Origin: Ditylenchus dipsaci
Taxonomy: Eukaryota > Nematoda > Chromadorea > Rhabditida > Anguinidae
Assembly (NCBI GenBank): GCA_004194705.1
Contig: SADC01001204.1
Coordinates: 1,860,001 to 1,924,000 of the forward strand
Length of the DNA: 64,000 nucleotides
Direction: 5' to 3'
Part shown: piece after piece, positions 22,821 to 34,286 of the stretch
Layout of the letters: every line of letters begins with the position of its first letter
How positions within the stretch are numbered: position 1 is the stretch's first letter
Notes under the pieces: model-generated
Told to the model about the DNA's origin: nothing
Database searches by the model: none
What the model saw: the letters and a program-made list of their open reading frames with translations, nothing else
Made by a program: the position numbers and the translations under genes

Positions 22821-22930
22821 TGTTAGAAACTAGAATGGTAGGGAGAAAAAGAAAAAAAAAAAAGGGCTACATGATGGTGTTATCACTTTGTGCAAAAAAA
22901 TGAAAAATTAAAGAGAAAAGGCAAAAGAAA

Positions 22931-23236
22931 ATTTGGCGCTAGTAGCGAATACCCCCCAACAAATTTTTTTCAAAATCAGTTTTTAACCATTTCTAAGTAA
23001 TTCTTGTGCGCTGAAAACGATTAAAAAGGTGTTTTGGGCATTTTCTGGCCTAAAAAGTTGATTTTTGGAAAAAAAAAATTTGACCAAAAATCAACTTTTT
23101 AGGCCAGAAAATGCCCGAAAACACGTTTTTTATCGTTTTCAGCGCATAAGAATTACTTAGAAATGGTTAAAACCTGATTTTGAAAAAAAGTTGTTGGGGG
23201 GGGGGGTGGGGTATTCGCTACTGGGGTCGAAAATTT
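22931..23236. mobile_element. Foldback element, 'GGCGCTAGTAGCGAATA-poly(C/G)' family
   Basis: The left end 'aaatttggcgctagtagcga' is followed by a C run; the right end is a run of ten Gs followed by 'tattcgctactgggg'. The arms pair across 'atttctaagtaattcttgtg' and 'gccagaaaatgcccgaaaac'. Related copies are at 29689-29935 and, in part, 41905-41985. Confidence 0.75.
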
Positions 23237-25119
23237 GATACAAAATGAGTAAATTTGGCACAAAAAAAGTATTGCCCAATAAAAAGCGCAGAAAACAATT
23301 TATAGCCGAAAGCTTGAAAATTAGCATTTAAGCACAAAAGAGTTGTTGCTGTTTCTTATGAAAACATTCTAGAAGAAATATGGTTTTCCAGATGTGTTTA
23401 AAGCTCATCTGTTTATTGCATTAGTGAGTCATCTTTTTCTGCTTTTTTTGTTTTCATATTTTGAGCATACTAGAAACGTCGTTTCAAATGTAAAAAGCTT
23501 AATGTTTAGTTTTGTGATTGTTTTACTTGCCGTATTTCCTCTTATAAGCGCCCATGCTCTAACTCCCAACTGTGAACAGCTATATCCTAGCCGAGAGAGA
23601 ATATTTTGCAAAGCTGTTTATTACATTTTTTAAGTCCCACGAGTTCTACCGATTCCAGTGTTTACATTTTGAAATTTCATCCGAAAATCTTGATATAGAC
23701 TCCAAAATTTTCAGATTTTCGGGGGTTTGAAAAATAAGCGCCTATGGGCTCTTATTAGAGGAAATACGGTAATTACAATAAAAATTGGAAATATTTGAAC
23801 TCAACGAGATGCTTTTTTATCCAAGAGAGGACAATATAGGCAATATAATATACTAAAATGCAAATCAACGTTTTTTAATCTGAAAATCAATAAAGCCGGA
23901 GAAAAAGCAACATAATTACTAAAAAAAATTCAAAAATAATAAAAAGTCTAGGGAAATGTGACAGCCACTTTTTATTTGACTGCCTTTAAACGCTTTTTTA
24001 ACAGTGCGGGATCGAAAACTTTCTTAGAAACTAATATTTATAGACAATAAGTGATTTCATGAGTAGAACTTATAAAGTTAGAATCCCAGATCGCAATGTC
24101 TGGAAAATAACTTGGAAAGTCTGTTTTTGCCAAGTTTTATGAAAAAAGTCTCTTGTTTTCAGGAAAATGGGTAAAAATAAATTTAGAAAGGCATCTTCAA
24201 TGGATGATTTACTTGCCAAATCTCACACTTTAATATTAATTTCTCTGTTTGAATTTCAAATATCAAATCTTTGAAACGAGTTAACTTACGACAGCGGGTG
24301 ATGCATCAGTGCCTAGCTTGGGGGCAGTGGCGAAAAATTTTGGAAATTTGGTGCTGATGCAGATGTCGGCCTAGATAATTCTTGGCCCGCACTGCCATCG
24401 GTCTGAAAGCTTTTAAATTTTTTTTAAATCTCAGCCTTTAGACGACTGAAAAGTGAAACATTAAAAGCCAGAAATTTTGAAAAAAAAAATTGAAATTATG
24501 TGTAATTTGATAACTGTATACATTCTCGGATAATCTACACAGCCTGCTACTTTTGACCAGCTCCAGTCAATCGATGATTTTACGTTGAAAATTACAATCC
24601 GACCAACCAAGTCTCATGTTGTGTCTACATTTTAAGTTTCTCGTTAATTGATTGCTAATTTATATTTTTGAAAAAATGGTAACTAGGAAAGTAAAAATTA
24701 TCTTAACTGCAGTGTTAAATTATTCATTTTTACTTTAGCATTTTAAAACAAGCTATAAACTTATCTTCAGCTTTTCATATTGTCCCACTTTTATTAGTCT
24801 ACACAAATTAAATTGCCTAATAGTGTTTTATTGAATTTTATGTTTTTTAGTTTAAAAAATCTTTTACAAATAACTACTGATAGAAATTTATTATTTGTTT
24901 TGGCAATACGCACATTTTGAAACATTTTAGAAATGAAGGATAAAAAAGGCAATAAAACAACAGTTTTTAGGTACCCACAAAATATTACGCATAGAGTAGG
25001 TAGGTATGGTGGTTTTCACAACAAGAAAATTTCAAATTTTTTTTCTCGAAAATGGTCTTTCAATAGCTTTTTTGTGTTTTCTACCCATTTTAAGTCATTA
25101 AAGGATAGGAAAAGCCATT
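23237..25119. other. Intergenic tract with one short MITE
   Basis: A 247 bp MITE of the ACCGTATT family lies at 23527-23773 ('gccgtatttcctcttataag' and the complement of 'cttattagaggaaatacggt'). The frame at 23394-23633 has two hydrophobic stretches but runs into this MITE and is not supported as a gene. I see nothing else from 23780 to 25119. Confidence 0.45.
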
Positions 25120-25640
25120 TAGGTTTGAACAAGTGGCCTCAGTGCTGCAGTGCGTAAGCGTCTGTGTCTTTTGGCCCAAAATGGTGTGCAGGTTCGATCC
25201 CACGTGGTGGCACGCTATTTTGTGGATTATTTGGCTACTTTTAGAGATAATTAGACTTTTTTGATACTAGATCCAGAATCAGCAACCCAAATACGTTAAA
25301 CCCCAAGTGCACCCCCCCTAAGTGCACACCCCTCCCCGCCCGCGCGTGTCTGAATAAGTCCATAAAAAAATTGCTCCGAGTGGGCGATCACTTGGTAGTA
25401 CCCTACAGGGGTTCGGGGTACCAAGTATCCAGGTGGTTAGGTACCATGAGGTGGTTAGAGCCTGTCTGGATGATATGAGCACTTAGGGGTCTGTCCCCAA
25501 ATAACCCTTAGAACTGATCAAACAAGCCAAAAAAAGTAAAGTGCACGCATGCGGGATCGAACCTGCACACCTTTTATGACCATAGAAGATAAACCCTTAC
25601 ACACTGGGCCACCGAAGCCACCTTATCAATCTTAACTGGC
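25120..25640. repeat. tRNA-derived hairpin (family 1), copy 3
   Basis: The left arm has 'agtggcctcagtgctgcagt' and 'gtgcaggttcgatcccacgt'. The right arm has the complement ('gcgggatcgaacctgcacac', then 'gccaccgaagccacc'). The loop is enlarged by 25280-25490, which carries 'aagtgcaccc' and 'ggtaccaagt' words. Confidence 0.7.
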
Positions 25641-25657
25641 TTTTCCCCTTCTTTAAA

Positions 25658-25757
25658 TAAAAGTTCGATATAACGAACCCTCGATACAACCAAAACCCTC
25701 GATATAACGAACATCATGGCCGGTCCCAGGGTTCGTTGTATCGAGGTTTGACTGTAG
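25658..25757. mobile_element. Short Tigger-type MITE
   Basis: A compact inverted repeat of 'ttcgatataacgaaccctcg' with the right end 'cgttgtatcgaggtttgact' followed by 'gtag', matching the CAGTCAAACCTC end of Tigger elements. The left outer end appears lost. Confidence 0.6.
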
Positions 25758-25841
25758 CATTATTTCTTCAAAATATTTTTTGACTGACATTTAGCTATCC
25801 TGTATTTTTGCAGTCGTGTATTACAATAAATCATTCAGAAA

Positions 25842-28381
25842 ATGTCGTCAATTCATTTTGCACCTAACAATAACTGTTCCGCAGCAATTATTTTTGCTAA
25901 ATCTACCAGCTTATTTTATATTCACACAGCACATTGTTGTTTAGACATTTTTGCAATATTCATGTTTTTCGCAAGCATAAGATACTCGAGTAATAACTCA
26001 AAACAAACCTTTGCGCTACATACAAACTTAAAGGTACTTTTTCAAAATAGAAAAAATTGACACTACTCGTTTTTAAAACCTCCCCCCCCCCAATAAAAAG
26101 CTACTCGGTGTTACCCCCTCCCCTAATAATTTTTTAGGGGTACCTAACCTAAACCATGCCTTTTTTGAAAAAAGCTGAAATTAGTACAGTTTTGTCCTGA
26201 GCTTTAAATACCCTGTCTCTTTCTTATCATAGAAATTTGAATGGGTTTGAGTGCGCGCGGGACCACACCATTTTTGTCAATAATAATTTCGAATTGATTT
26301 TTGTTTGCGCTCATTGTTTAGAAAACAAATTTTTAAATTTGTTTTAAAATTTAGAACCATTCACGAGTCGAGCCCAACGTTGCTTGACACTGCCAGATCG
26401 AACAACTTATCAAACATTTATCGCTCCACAACTGTCACTGACAATTAGCGACTTATATCGGATAGAACAGAACGTTTAAAATTAAAAATGCAAACAAAAA
26501 AATAATTCAAAAATTTTGGCAAAATTTATGTGGTCAAAAAAATTGACACTACGCGCGCATTCAAACTTTTAAAATTGCCATGATAAGGAAGAGACAGGGT
26601 TCTTTAAGGGCCTAAGCCATGGCCTTAGAGCTAATCCTGATTTCTAAGCCTAAAATTATTGGGGGAAGGAGGGGGGGGCATCTTAGCGAGTAAAATTAAG
26701 TAGCTGTTTTGGGGGGGGGGGGGGAGGGTTAGGTGTTAAACAGAGAAAAATTGTCCTGTTTTTAGGTGATCTTTTGTGGAGGGTCTTTTTTCTACGTATT
26801 ACACGCTCTATGTAACTTCATGCTGCACTTCAAATATTCTGTAGTTCTTCACAGTAAAAAAATTCGTCATTTTTGAAATACATCATTTAGGTTTTTTACA
26901 TTTTCGACTTGTCCAACCCGTGTAGCTACTCAATGGTAACTTGGGAATGCGTGCTTATCCGATCACCAATTGTTTCTAGTAATGTTGGATTTACTTTTTT
27001 TCACTTAGTTTTGTTTGTGGAACGCAGTTGTGCCTTTTTATACGTCAAGACTTATGAGAGGTTGTCAACAAAAGCAGGTGGCTTTGCTGTATTTGTTATG
27101 GTAAGCTCAATTCAATTATTAAAAGCTAGGCCAACAAATTTTTAGATATCTTCGTCCTGGGCTTACACATTCTACTTATATTACACAGAAGAGTTTACTG
27201 TCATGAAGTCTTTTTGTAATCTGAATTCTATTTACAACGTGAACAAAACTCAGTTTATGAATAATTTTTTGCTTGCAATAGATGTGCTTGTTACCTTGGC
27301 TGACTTTTTATTACGCAAACTAATTCATTGGCAGAAAAAGAGGTAGTAGATGCTAAAATATTTTTTAATATTAGCTTTTCAATATTTTTGTTAAAGGATT
27401 TAAAATTTAGTTTACTTGAACTCATTTTCAAAATTGGAATATTAATTGTTCAGAGCGTAAAAGCCCATGTGCCCACCCCCTACAAAGAGTATTTTTCTCT
27501 TTTTTGGTTTCCTTGATTTTTTTTCACCCCAATCAATTTAAATGTGGGTGTGCTGGTCTTTGGCCTCGAAACAGCCACATACTCTTGGTATTATCGGTGA
27601 AAAAAGTGTGAAATAAGTAAAAAATGAAAAAAGTTTCCTCAAAGAAAAATACTCTTTGGAGGAGGCACTCAGGCTGCTGACCGTTTAAATTCCAAATACC
27701 GATTTAAACGTTAACTTTTTATAGAATTTTTAGTATCTTTTCCATAAGCAAAATTTCATTTAAGCAGATGGTATTCTATTAAGATTGTAGAATAGAATTA
27801 CTTTGGGGCATGTTTCCTGAAATATTGCCGGAAATAATTCGGAATTATTCCATTAGTCAAAGATTAGGGATTATTAAAAAAAGAGGCTTTTGACGTAAAA
27901 CTTTTTTTATGCGAAAAAAACAGCAATTTCGACACTAAATTTTAGTGTTCAGCATGGTTACAAACTTGAACGCGCTTTTCTCATTTTTAAAACATCTAGA
28001 AGCATTTTGAGTCCCTTACATACGCTAGTCTACTCTAGCCTTAGGCTAAAGCCTTGAAAATTACAAAAAACTAGCAGTCAACCAAGACAAAAAGTGTTCT
28101 ATTGTCGTATAGGGCCAATTTTGAAATTTGAAACTCAATAATTAGAACTTAAATTTTTTGATTATTGAAAAGCTATAAATATTACATTTTTTACTTGCAG
28201 AAAAATTCACAATTACACATTAAGAACTGCTTATCAAATTAAAGAAAATTTACTAAGTATCCAGTTAATTTTCCCACTTGCCTTGGTGCATTCTTCTGTT
28301 TTCATTGGTTATCTTCTTTTGGTGTCGGCAGCTAAAGCTTTTATTGTTTTTTCAAACTACTTTGACTTCATAGTTTCTTAG
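25842..28381 (+). CDS. Nematode chemoreceptor, Sra/Srab-like 7TM GPCR, intact
   Basis: Five exons (25842-26033, 26766-26840, 26891-27100, 27146-27342, 28201-28381) join to 855 bases, exactly 285 codons with one terminal TAG, so the frame is intact. Recognition points in order: MSS start with NCS near residue 11, LHTNLK at the end of exon 1, VIFCGGSFFYVLHALCNF, FDLSNPCSYSMVTWECVLIR, VLFVERSCAFLYVKTYERLS, and TAYQIKENLLSIQLIFPL near the C-terminus. These match the FHxNxK, ER...YE and YQ.xEN landmarks of the Sra/Srab chemoreceptors, which sit in the cilia of sensory neurons in worms. Exons 1-3 have exactly the lengths of those in the paralogue at 34287-35274. Introns 1 and 4 hold MITEs. Assignment between Sra and Srab is uncertain. 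Confidence 0.85.
26212..26600. mobile_element. MITE in chemoreceptor intron 1
   Basis: The ends 'ccctgtctctttcttatcat' and the complement of 'atgataaggaagagacaggg' are inverted repeats, with 'gcgcgcgggacc' and 'actacgcgcgcattc' inside the arms. An outer pair of diverged inverted arms with G/C runs (26080-26200 and 26605-26740) shows that it inserted into a larger foldback. Confidence 0.75.
27480..27668. mobile_element. MITE 'caaagagtatttttctc' in chemoreceptor intron 4
   Basis: The ends 'acaaagagtatttttctc' and the complement of 'agaaaaatactctttggagg' are inverted repeats. A second copy (34686-34817) sits in intron 2 of the neighbouring paralogue, in a different intron. Confidence 0.75.
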
Positions 28382-28822
28382 AGGTTGCAACTTTGGTAAA
28401 AATTCATGTGTTAATAAAGTCAAAATTTATCACAATTATAAATAAATATAATTTTGTCATAATGTCGATCTAAAAGGCATGGTAAACTTAGAGTGGTAAA
28501 CTTTTGAAAAATGCTAAAAAATCTATGGTAAAAACACAACGCCACAAATATTGCTTTTGAAAAAAACGACAAAACTTTTGATACGACCTATTACTTCACG
28601 TTGGAGTCAGGGAACTGCAAAAGACTGCACAAGACCTGATCTCACGCGAAAAAAGAGTAATTTATGGTTTTCTTTAGCATTATTTTAGCACTGTTTTTTG
28701 GTGCTAAAACGGTGCTAAATTTAGCACTTTTTGCAGTTCCCTGGTTGGAGTTAAAATTCCTTTCAATGTTTGCTTGAATTAAAAATTTTCATTTTGAAAT
28801 TTTGCGAATATTTAAGGTAGGA
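28382..28822. other. Intergenic AT-rich tract
   Basis: Downstream of the intact chemoreceptor; 'aataaa' at 28413-28418 and 28441-28446 may mark polyadenylation. Between about 28610 and 28740 an inverted pair ('gcactg'...'agcactttttgcagttccct' versus 'agggaactgcaaaagactgc') suggests another small foldback. Confidence 0.4.
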
Positions 28823-29190
28823 AGTTCGTTCCCGCCTAGGGTCTGACACCTTTTACATTTTTTTTGAAACTTTTGCCAGTTCTGTTTTAACATTCTTGTC
28901 CCAAATATCGCAAGAATTGCAATTTTAAAAAATAGGCAAACCCTACAATTTTGCCGATCATTTCTCTGAAATCTAAAATTTATCATTCTAAAAAAACTAG
29001 ATTTAACGAAACTCGATTAAACGTAAAATCCTGTTTTTAATCAAGTTTTGGCTTTTTTAGACCATAAAATTGAATTAACAAAATATTATCAGCAAAATCG
29101 GAATCCTTGCAATACTTGGGTCCAGACTGTTAAAGAAAAAACAAAAAATCTTAGAAAAATTGATGTAAAAAACATATCGCACCCAGTTAC
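28823..29190. mobile_element. MITE, 'aaagttcgttccc' core family, copy 3 (degenerate)
   Basis: The left arm 'gaagttcgttcccgcctagg' and 'gtcccaaatatcgcaagaat' match copies 2 and 4; the right arm ('aatcggaatccttgcaatac') is decayed and its terminal repeat is not clear. Confidence 0.65.
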
Positions 29191-29231
29191 TTGGTCAGTC
29201 CCTTGAATTTTGTTAATATGGTTTAAACTTT

Positions 29232-29611
29232 AGGACGATACGTAAAAATGCCACGTTTTGGTGAAAAAGTGCCACTTTTTTTCGATTCTAGTCAAGAAGG
29301 CGAAAAAGTGCCACGTTTTTGTTAAAATCTGCCACGTTTTCTGACAATAAGGTTTCTTAGACAAATCAATGATTTACACCTGAAATTTTGAAAATTACCA
29401 TTAGCTTGCTATTGATATGTCCTTGGAAAAAAAGCGACACATAAAAACCAGGCATATCTGTGCAAAACTAGGCAAATTGAGAAAAACGTGGCACTTTTTC
29501 ACTAAAACGTGGCACTTTTTCGCCTTCTTGACTAGAATCGAAAAAACGTGGCATTTTTTCACAAAAACGTGGCACTTTTTCTCGAGAACGTGGCATATTT
29601 CCGTTTTATCC
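29232..29611. mobile_element. MITE of the 'gccacgtttt' family, copy 3
   Basis: It has the same 'aggacgatacgtaaaaatgc' left end, central 'gatttacacctgaaattttg', and 'gcatatttccgttttatcct' right end as copies 1 and 2. A 65-codon frame across it arises from the repeated arm unit. Confidence 0.85.
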
Positions 29612-29688
29612 TGAAACTTTATTTAAAATATTTTTAAAGTATTTTGCAATGTTCGTGGTGGCATTTCGGTGATTAAGCTTATCGAACG

Positions 29689-29935
29689 GAAATTTGGCGC
29701 TTGTAGCGAATATAAACCCCCTACCCGAAAATCTGACCTTGAAAAATAGCTATAACTACCTTTAAAACAACAAGTTTAGGCTTAGCCTTTAGGCTCGGGG
29801 TAGGCCAGCGTACGGAAGTTGTGACTGATAAATAGTTTACGCACTTTTTCTGGGGTCTGGGACATATACTCTTTACTTATGCTTTGAAAAAAAATTTGCG
29901 GGGGGGGAGGTTATTCGCTACTAGGGTCTGAAATT
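29689..29935. mobile_element. Foldback element, 'GGCGCTAGTAGCGAATA' family, copy 2
   Basis: The left end 'aaatttggcgcttgtagcga' and the right end 'ggggggaggttattcgctac' match the element at 22931-23236, with a different interior. Confidence 0.65.
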
Positions 29936-30214
29936 ATTTTGCGCGCGATGAATTTTTTGTGAAAAGTTCACCACTTTTTTTTCTGAAATACTATCTTTTA
30001 GTGGCTTTGAGCAACTCTGGAGCTCGATCACGAGCGATCCAAGTTACATACATAAAGACCTTAAATTTCGAGTTTGAGGTTGGATCAAAAGTGTCCACGT
30101 AGTCATTTTCAAAATATTTCTATCAAGCATATCAAAATGATAACCAAAAAACCAAGTATTAAGCTGTAACATCATTTAAACGGCTTAGAAAAAAACACAC
30201 AAAAATGATTCCAA

Positions 30215-30955
30215 AAATATTTTTTGGTCCCCCATGCTCGGATTGTTTTGAAAAGTAAGCCAAAATCACCCCGAAAACTCATTTTTCCTGCACAACAAGA
30301 TACGAGCAGCATTTCTAAACACTTTTTGAATAGAAAAAAGTTGAGTTTTATCGAAAAAATTTGCCACCACCCTCGCGGCTAGATAGTCTTTTTCGGGTAT
30401 TTTTTTTGCAAATTTTAACCTTTTTTAAGCAAAGTTTAGGCAAAAATGCTAGATTTTGAACAGGTTTTTACTTTCTTGGGCCTAGCGCATAAATAAACTC
30501 TGGTATGCATATTGTTTTATGCATCCAGAGTTACTTTCGAGTGATAAATGTCTCAGGTGTGTGGGTGTGCGCAGCTCAACTCCATACAACCAAACCCCTG
30601 CGCGCCCAAGGGGCTTGGCTTGTTAGAGATGCGCGCACAGACCTACCTGAGACATAATTCCGAGCAATACTCTTGATCGAAAATGCATTTAGAGAGTTTT
30701 TTGCCCAGCTCCAGCAAAAAAAATGTGATAAATCACCGAAAAAATAGGCCCTAAAATACCCGAAAAAGACCATCTAACCCCAAGGAGCGGGTTCCAATTT
30801 TTTTCGACAAAATTTTATTTTTCTTATTTAGAAAGTGTTTAGAAATACTTCTCGTATATTGTTGTGAAGAAAAAATGAGTTCGGGGGGTGATTTTGGGTC
30901 ACTTTTCAAAAAATCTGAGTATGGGGGACTAAAGAAGTTCCTTTTTTGGAACTTT
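30215..30955. mobile_element. Nested foldback with 'tatgcatccagagt' centre
   Basis: Outer inverted arms (about 30215-30345 and 30825-30955) share 'ggtcccccatgctcgga' and 'gagtatgggggact'. The inner palindrome (30480-30680) contains 'ctctggtatgcatattg', 'tttatgcatccagagttact' and 'atgcgcgcacagacctacct'. The inner module recurs at 47890-48120 and 49570-49800 inside different outer arms. Confidence 0.65.
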
Positions 30956-31142
30956 AGGACTTTTTTTTGAAACAGTTTACTAACTGTGAAAAACATAAAA
31001 TTTTTTAATCGTAAAAAAAACAGAACACCCGAAAAATCTCGCAGGAAATATGTTTTCGACTAAAACTACATCTGTATATCTGTAGATAAAGGTTAGTAAA
31101 AGCCATCTTTACAAAAATTAATAATAACTTTTTTTTTATTCA

Positions 31143-31303
31143 GATCACAGAATTTTATATAATTACTACATTTGCTACGTTTTTGCTGCTGATTAAACGA
31201 GTGAAAAAAGAAAAGAAGCAGCAAAAATTGTTACACAAGATTAACAGCTCAAACAACACAGACGTCTATTTTACTCAGTTTAATATGCAAATACAGTAAC
31301 TTA
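31143..31303 (+). CDS. Orphan exon, basic tail after a membrane segment
   Basis: After a good acceptor (ttattcag) an open frame reads ITEFYIITTFATFLLLIKRV, then a lysine-rich KKEKKQQKLLHKIN segment, ending at TAA 31301-31303. One hydrophobic segment followed by basic residues could be the last transmembrane exon of another chemoreceptor, but it does not align convincingly with exons 4-5 of the intact gene and I find no partner exons. Confidence 0.25.
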
Positions 31304-31933
31304 ATACACTTCTTGTATTTTTTTTCTAGACTAAAAATATAAAAAATTCGCAACTTTAATTTTGTTTAAACGTGCATTTTCGGCGCAGAATTTGCGACGG
31401 CATTTAAGTTTTCGCCGACGGAGCAAGATGCACCGGTGTTTATCTCAAAACCGGCCTTTTTACATGATTTTTTTGATTTTTTCTTTTAAGTGTCTCAACA
31501 AGTATTCAAGATTCTGTGTGTGACACAGTGACACAAAAGGTGTGGTCACAGTTTTTGTGCCAGAGATATATATCTTTCCAGCAATATAGCGCTCAGCATC
31601 TAACGTGGCACTGGCGCTTATCTTAGAGGTGGTGGAGCGACAAGCTGAGCGCCGGCGCTTGAACAATCATGACTACAGGGTGGGGCGAAAAAACGCGTTA
31701 CTCTTTTCCTTACTCTCTTTTCCTTACACCTTACTCTTTTCTAAAATCATGTCTAAATATTTAGTGGTGCCTGTCTCTATTTTAGCTTGGTGTAATAATT
31801 CTTGTAGCTAAAGCTATTTTGAAATTCTTGGCTAAACCTAAAAATTTTTCCGCGGTGTCACCGTTGCATGGATGGCGTTGGCAAAAATTCTAAAAATGGC
31901 CGATTTTTTTCGCACCACCTAATACAGTAAGTA
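31304..31933. other. Intergenic tract with MITE remains
   Basis: 'actacagggtggggcgaaaa' at about 31673 and the degenerate complement 'ttttttcgcaccacctaata' at about 31905 look like the ends of a decayed MITE. 'gcgccggcgctt' near 31650 belongs to the GGCGCC word class. No gene is visible. Confidence 0.4.
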
Positions 31934-32344
31934 ATACAGTCGACTCTCCCAATAACGAACCTCCAAAAAGTTCGTTCCCACCTAGGGTCCGACACTTTTC
32001 TTAGCCTGATTTTTTAAATTTTTTCCTAGTTCTGTTTTGACAGTCTGGTCCTAAATATCGTAAGGATTCCGATTTTACCGATCGTTTTTCAGAAATCTGA
32101 AATTTTTTCCTCTGAAAAAGCGAAAACTCGATTTAAGGACAGGCTTTTTCAAAAATACCTGTCCTTAAATCGAGTTTTTGCTTTTTTAGAAAAACGGTCG
32201 GTAAAATCGGAATCCTTACGATATTTGGGAGCAGACTGTCAAAACAGAACTAGGAAAAAATTTAAAAAATCAGGCTAAAAAAGTGTCGGACCCAAGGTGG
32301 GAACGAACTTTTTTGGGGGTTCGTTATTGGGAGAGTCGACTGTA
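31934..32344. mobile_element. Tigger-type MITE, 'aaagttcgttccc' core family, copy 4
   Basis: The ends 'tacagtcgactctcccaata' and the complement of 'tattgggagagtcgactgta' form a perfect inverted repeat flanked by TA. The inner arms ('aaaaagttcgttcccaccta', 'ggtccgacacttttcttagc') match copy 2 although the outermost 25 bases differ. Confidence 0.9.
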
Positions 32345-33850
32345 CTATGGTACGGTACAGTTGAGAGCGAGTTCTAAATTACTGCTTTAAATTAAATTTA
32401 CAAAAAATTTAATCTTGAAAAAAGTACAGACTTTTTGATGTTTGTTCTTAATCCATGTGAATTTTGTCTTTAGAAATAAAATTTCAAGCAAACTGTTTTA
32501 TACCAGACTTTATTAACTTCAATTTAGTACATACAATCATTTATTTAAGCTGCAAAGTCACACACTTTACTTAAACTACACAGACTTTATTTGATGGGTA
32601 GAGCGAGACTGTTGAAAGACCAACCCAAAGTTTTCAGTAAACAAGTTTAACAAGCTTGAAAAGAAAAACTAATATTATTATAAGTAAAATTAGCTTATTC
32701 GCTTAAATCTTTAAGGTATAAGAGTACAATGTATAAGGTATTAGGCTGTTGAGGCAAGTTTTTTGAATGAAATAGACTAGGGCATGGGTTTAAAAAAAGA
32801 AAATTTGTTGTGAAGATTCGATTCACAACTGATTCTAAGGCTTTGCAGGAGTGGCACAGGTTAGAAGGGGTAGAAAAGCTTGGAGGCGGTGAAAAAGCTT
32901 AGAAGGGGTGGCAAAATAAAAAAGTGGAAAAGTATGTCATTTATGCAGGCCCTGCATTGCAGGGACGGGAATGGAAATTTTTGGAAAACAGTATTTTTTG
33001 GATAAAAGTTCATTGTGACTAACTTTGAGGGACAAAGGTCATTTTATCCAGTGCTTATTGCTGTTTTTAAGCGAAAAAAAAATTTGACTGAAATTTTCAA
33101 AAATAAAAATGGTGCCGCAAAAAAGTACAAATTTTTGGCCCTGTCTTACTTATAGGTGCCTTTTTTGCCTCGGTCCCCTCTGTTGTTATTTAACGTTTTT
33201 TATTTAGGATAAAAATAACATTTTTTATTTCTGCGACTCTTTCTACAAGCTGATTGCGTACCATGATTTTGGTATAATTTTTTTATAGAAAAGCAGTGAA
33301 AATAAATAGAACACGTTGAAAAAACCAACAGTAGGGCCAAGGCAACTCAAACAGGGCCAATCTTTTAAAAAGAACGATTCCCGTCCCTGCATTTATGCCT
33401 TTGTACATAAAAATAGCTTCTAATTTGTTTCGGTAAAACTTTATTTTTTTGTGTTTTTTTGATCATAGATCGACCTCGAAATTTTCCGATTTTTAGCGAT
33501 CCAAAAAATAACTTACCCGGATGAGTTATTAGAGGAAATACGGTAACTGACTATGTGGAGTTATTTTTCAACCCCTAAAAATCAGAAAAATTTTAAAGTC
33601 AATTTTGAGATTTTGAGTGCTCAACGAAAATCTGAAAAGTGTGATCAGATAGATTCGTGGTAACTGAGGAAACGCAAAAACAGATTTGCGTAATATTTGC
33701 TCCAGGCTGAGATATAGGGTCCATAGAGTGGGGAGTTTTCAGAGCATGGGGAGTTAATAGAGGAAATACAATATTTTTAGGCCTATTTTCAGCAATTTTT
33801 AAATTTTCATTGGCCACTTTATTTACCTAGACATTTTTATTCACATTCGA
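32345..33850. other. Intergenic tract
   Basis: I see no gene. 'gagttattagaggaaatacg' at 33523-33542 and 'gagttaatagaggaaataca' at 33751-33770 are two right ends of the ACCGTATT family in the same orientation, without a left end. A diverged inverted pair near 32955 and 33380 shares 'gacgggaatg'/'attcccgtccctgca'. Confidence 0.4.
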
Positions 33851-33854
33851 TTTT

Positions 33855-34063
33855 TATCTGGCGATTACTTTGTTTCTCAGATCTCCCAGAGCGTCATCTG
33901 CAAAGTCAAGCAGTTTTTTCGGCTTTGAGTCCAGCTTGATTACTACATAACCCTGGCTTTACTTTCTGAATAGCATATAAAATTGTTCCTCACCCTCAGA
34001 ATCTTTCTTTAGACTCTTTGAAAGTGGAGCTAAATTGACTTGCGAGTCACCAGGGCGAGCTAA
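33855..34063 (-). CDS. Unrecognised 3' exon (minus strand), frame-broken
   Basis: I do not recognise the gene. After an AG at about 34064 the minus strand encodes a polar stretch (LARPGDSQVNLAPLSKSLKK, DSEGEEQ), then in a neighbouring frame AIQKVKPG, then in the first frame YVVIKLDSKPKKLLDFADDA and LGDLRNKVIAR before a stop. The higher GC content, absence of simple repeats and coherent amphipathic C-terminus suggest a real exon interrupted by compensating one-base errors. No upstream exon was found before the chemoreceptor paralogue begins on the opposite strand. Confidence 0.35.
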
Positions 34064-34286
34064 TCTAAAAATTTTATAAGTCGTTTACAGACCTGATTGC
34101 TAGTAGTGTTCTTTATTTTCAGTAAAATTAGCGTTCAAAGCTTAATTAGTTTTTTTTGTAGCAGCTCTAGTTTTCTCATGATATTAAAACTGCAAACCTA
34201 TTTACTACTGCTTAGCTCAATTTGGTTAGCTCCATTCTCCATTTTGTTTTGCTTTATTAAACTTTATTGAAATAATTTACTTTGAA

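Noticed and set aside
23394..23633. Two-pass membrane protein
   Set aside because: The frame runs into an ACCGTATT-family MITE at 23527 and its hydrophobicity comes from T-rich sequence.
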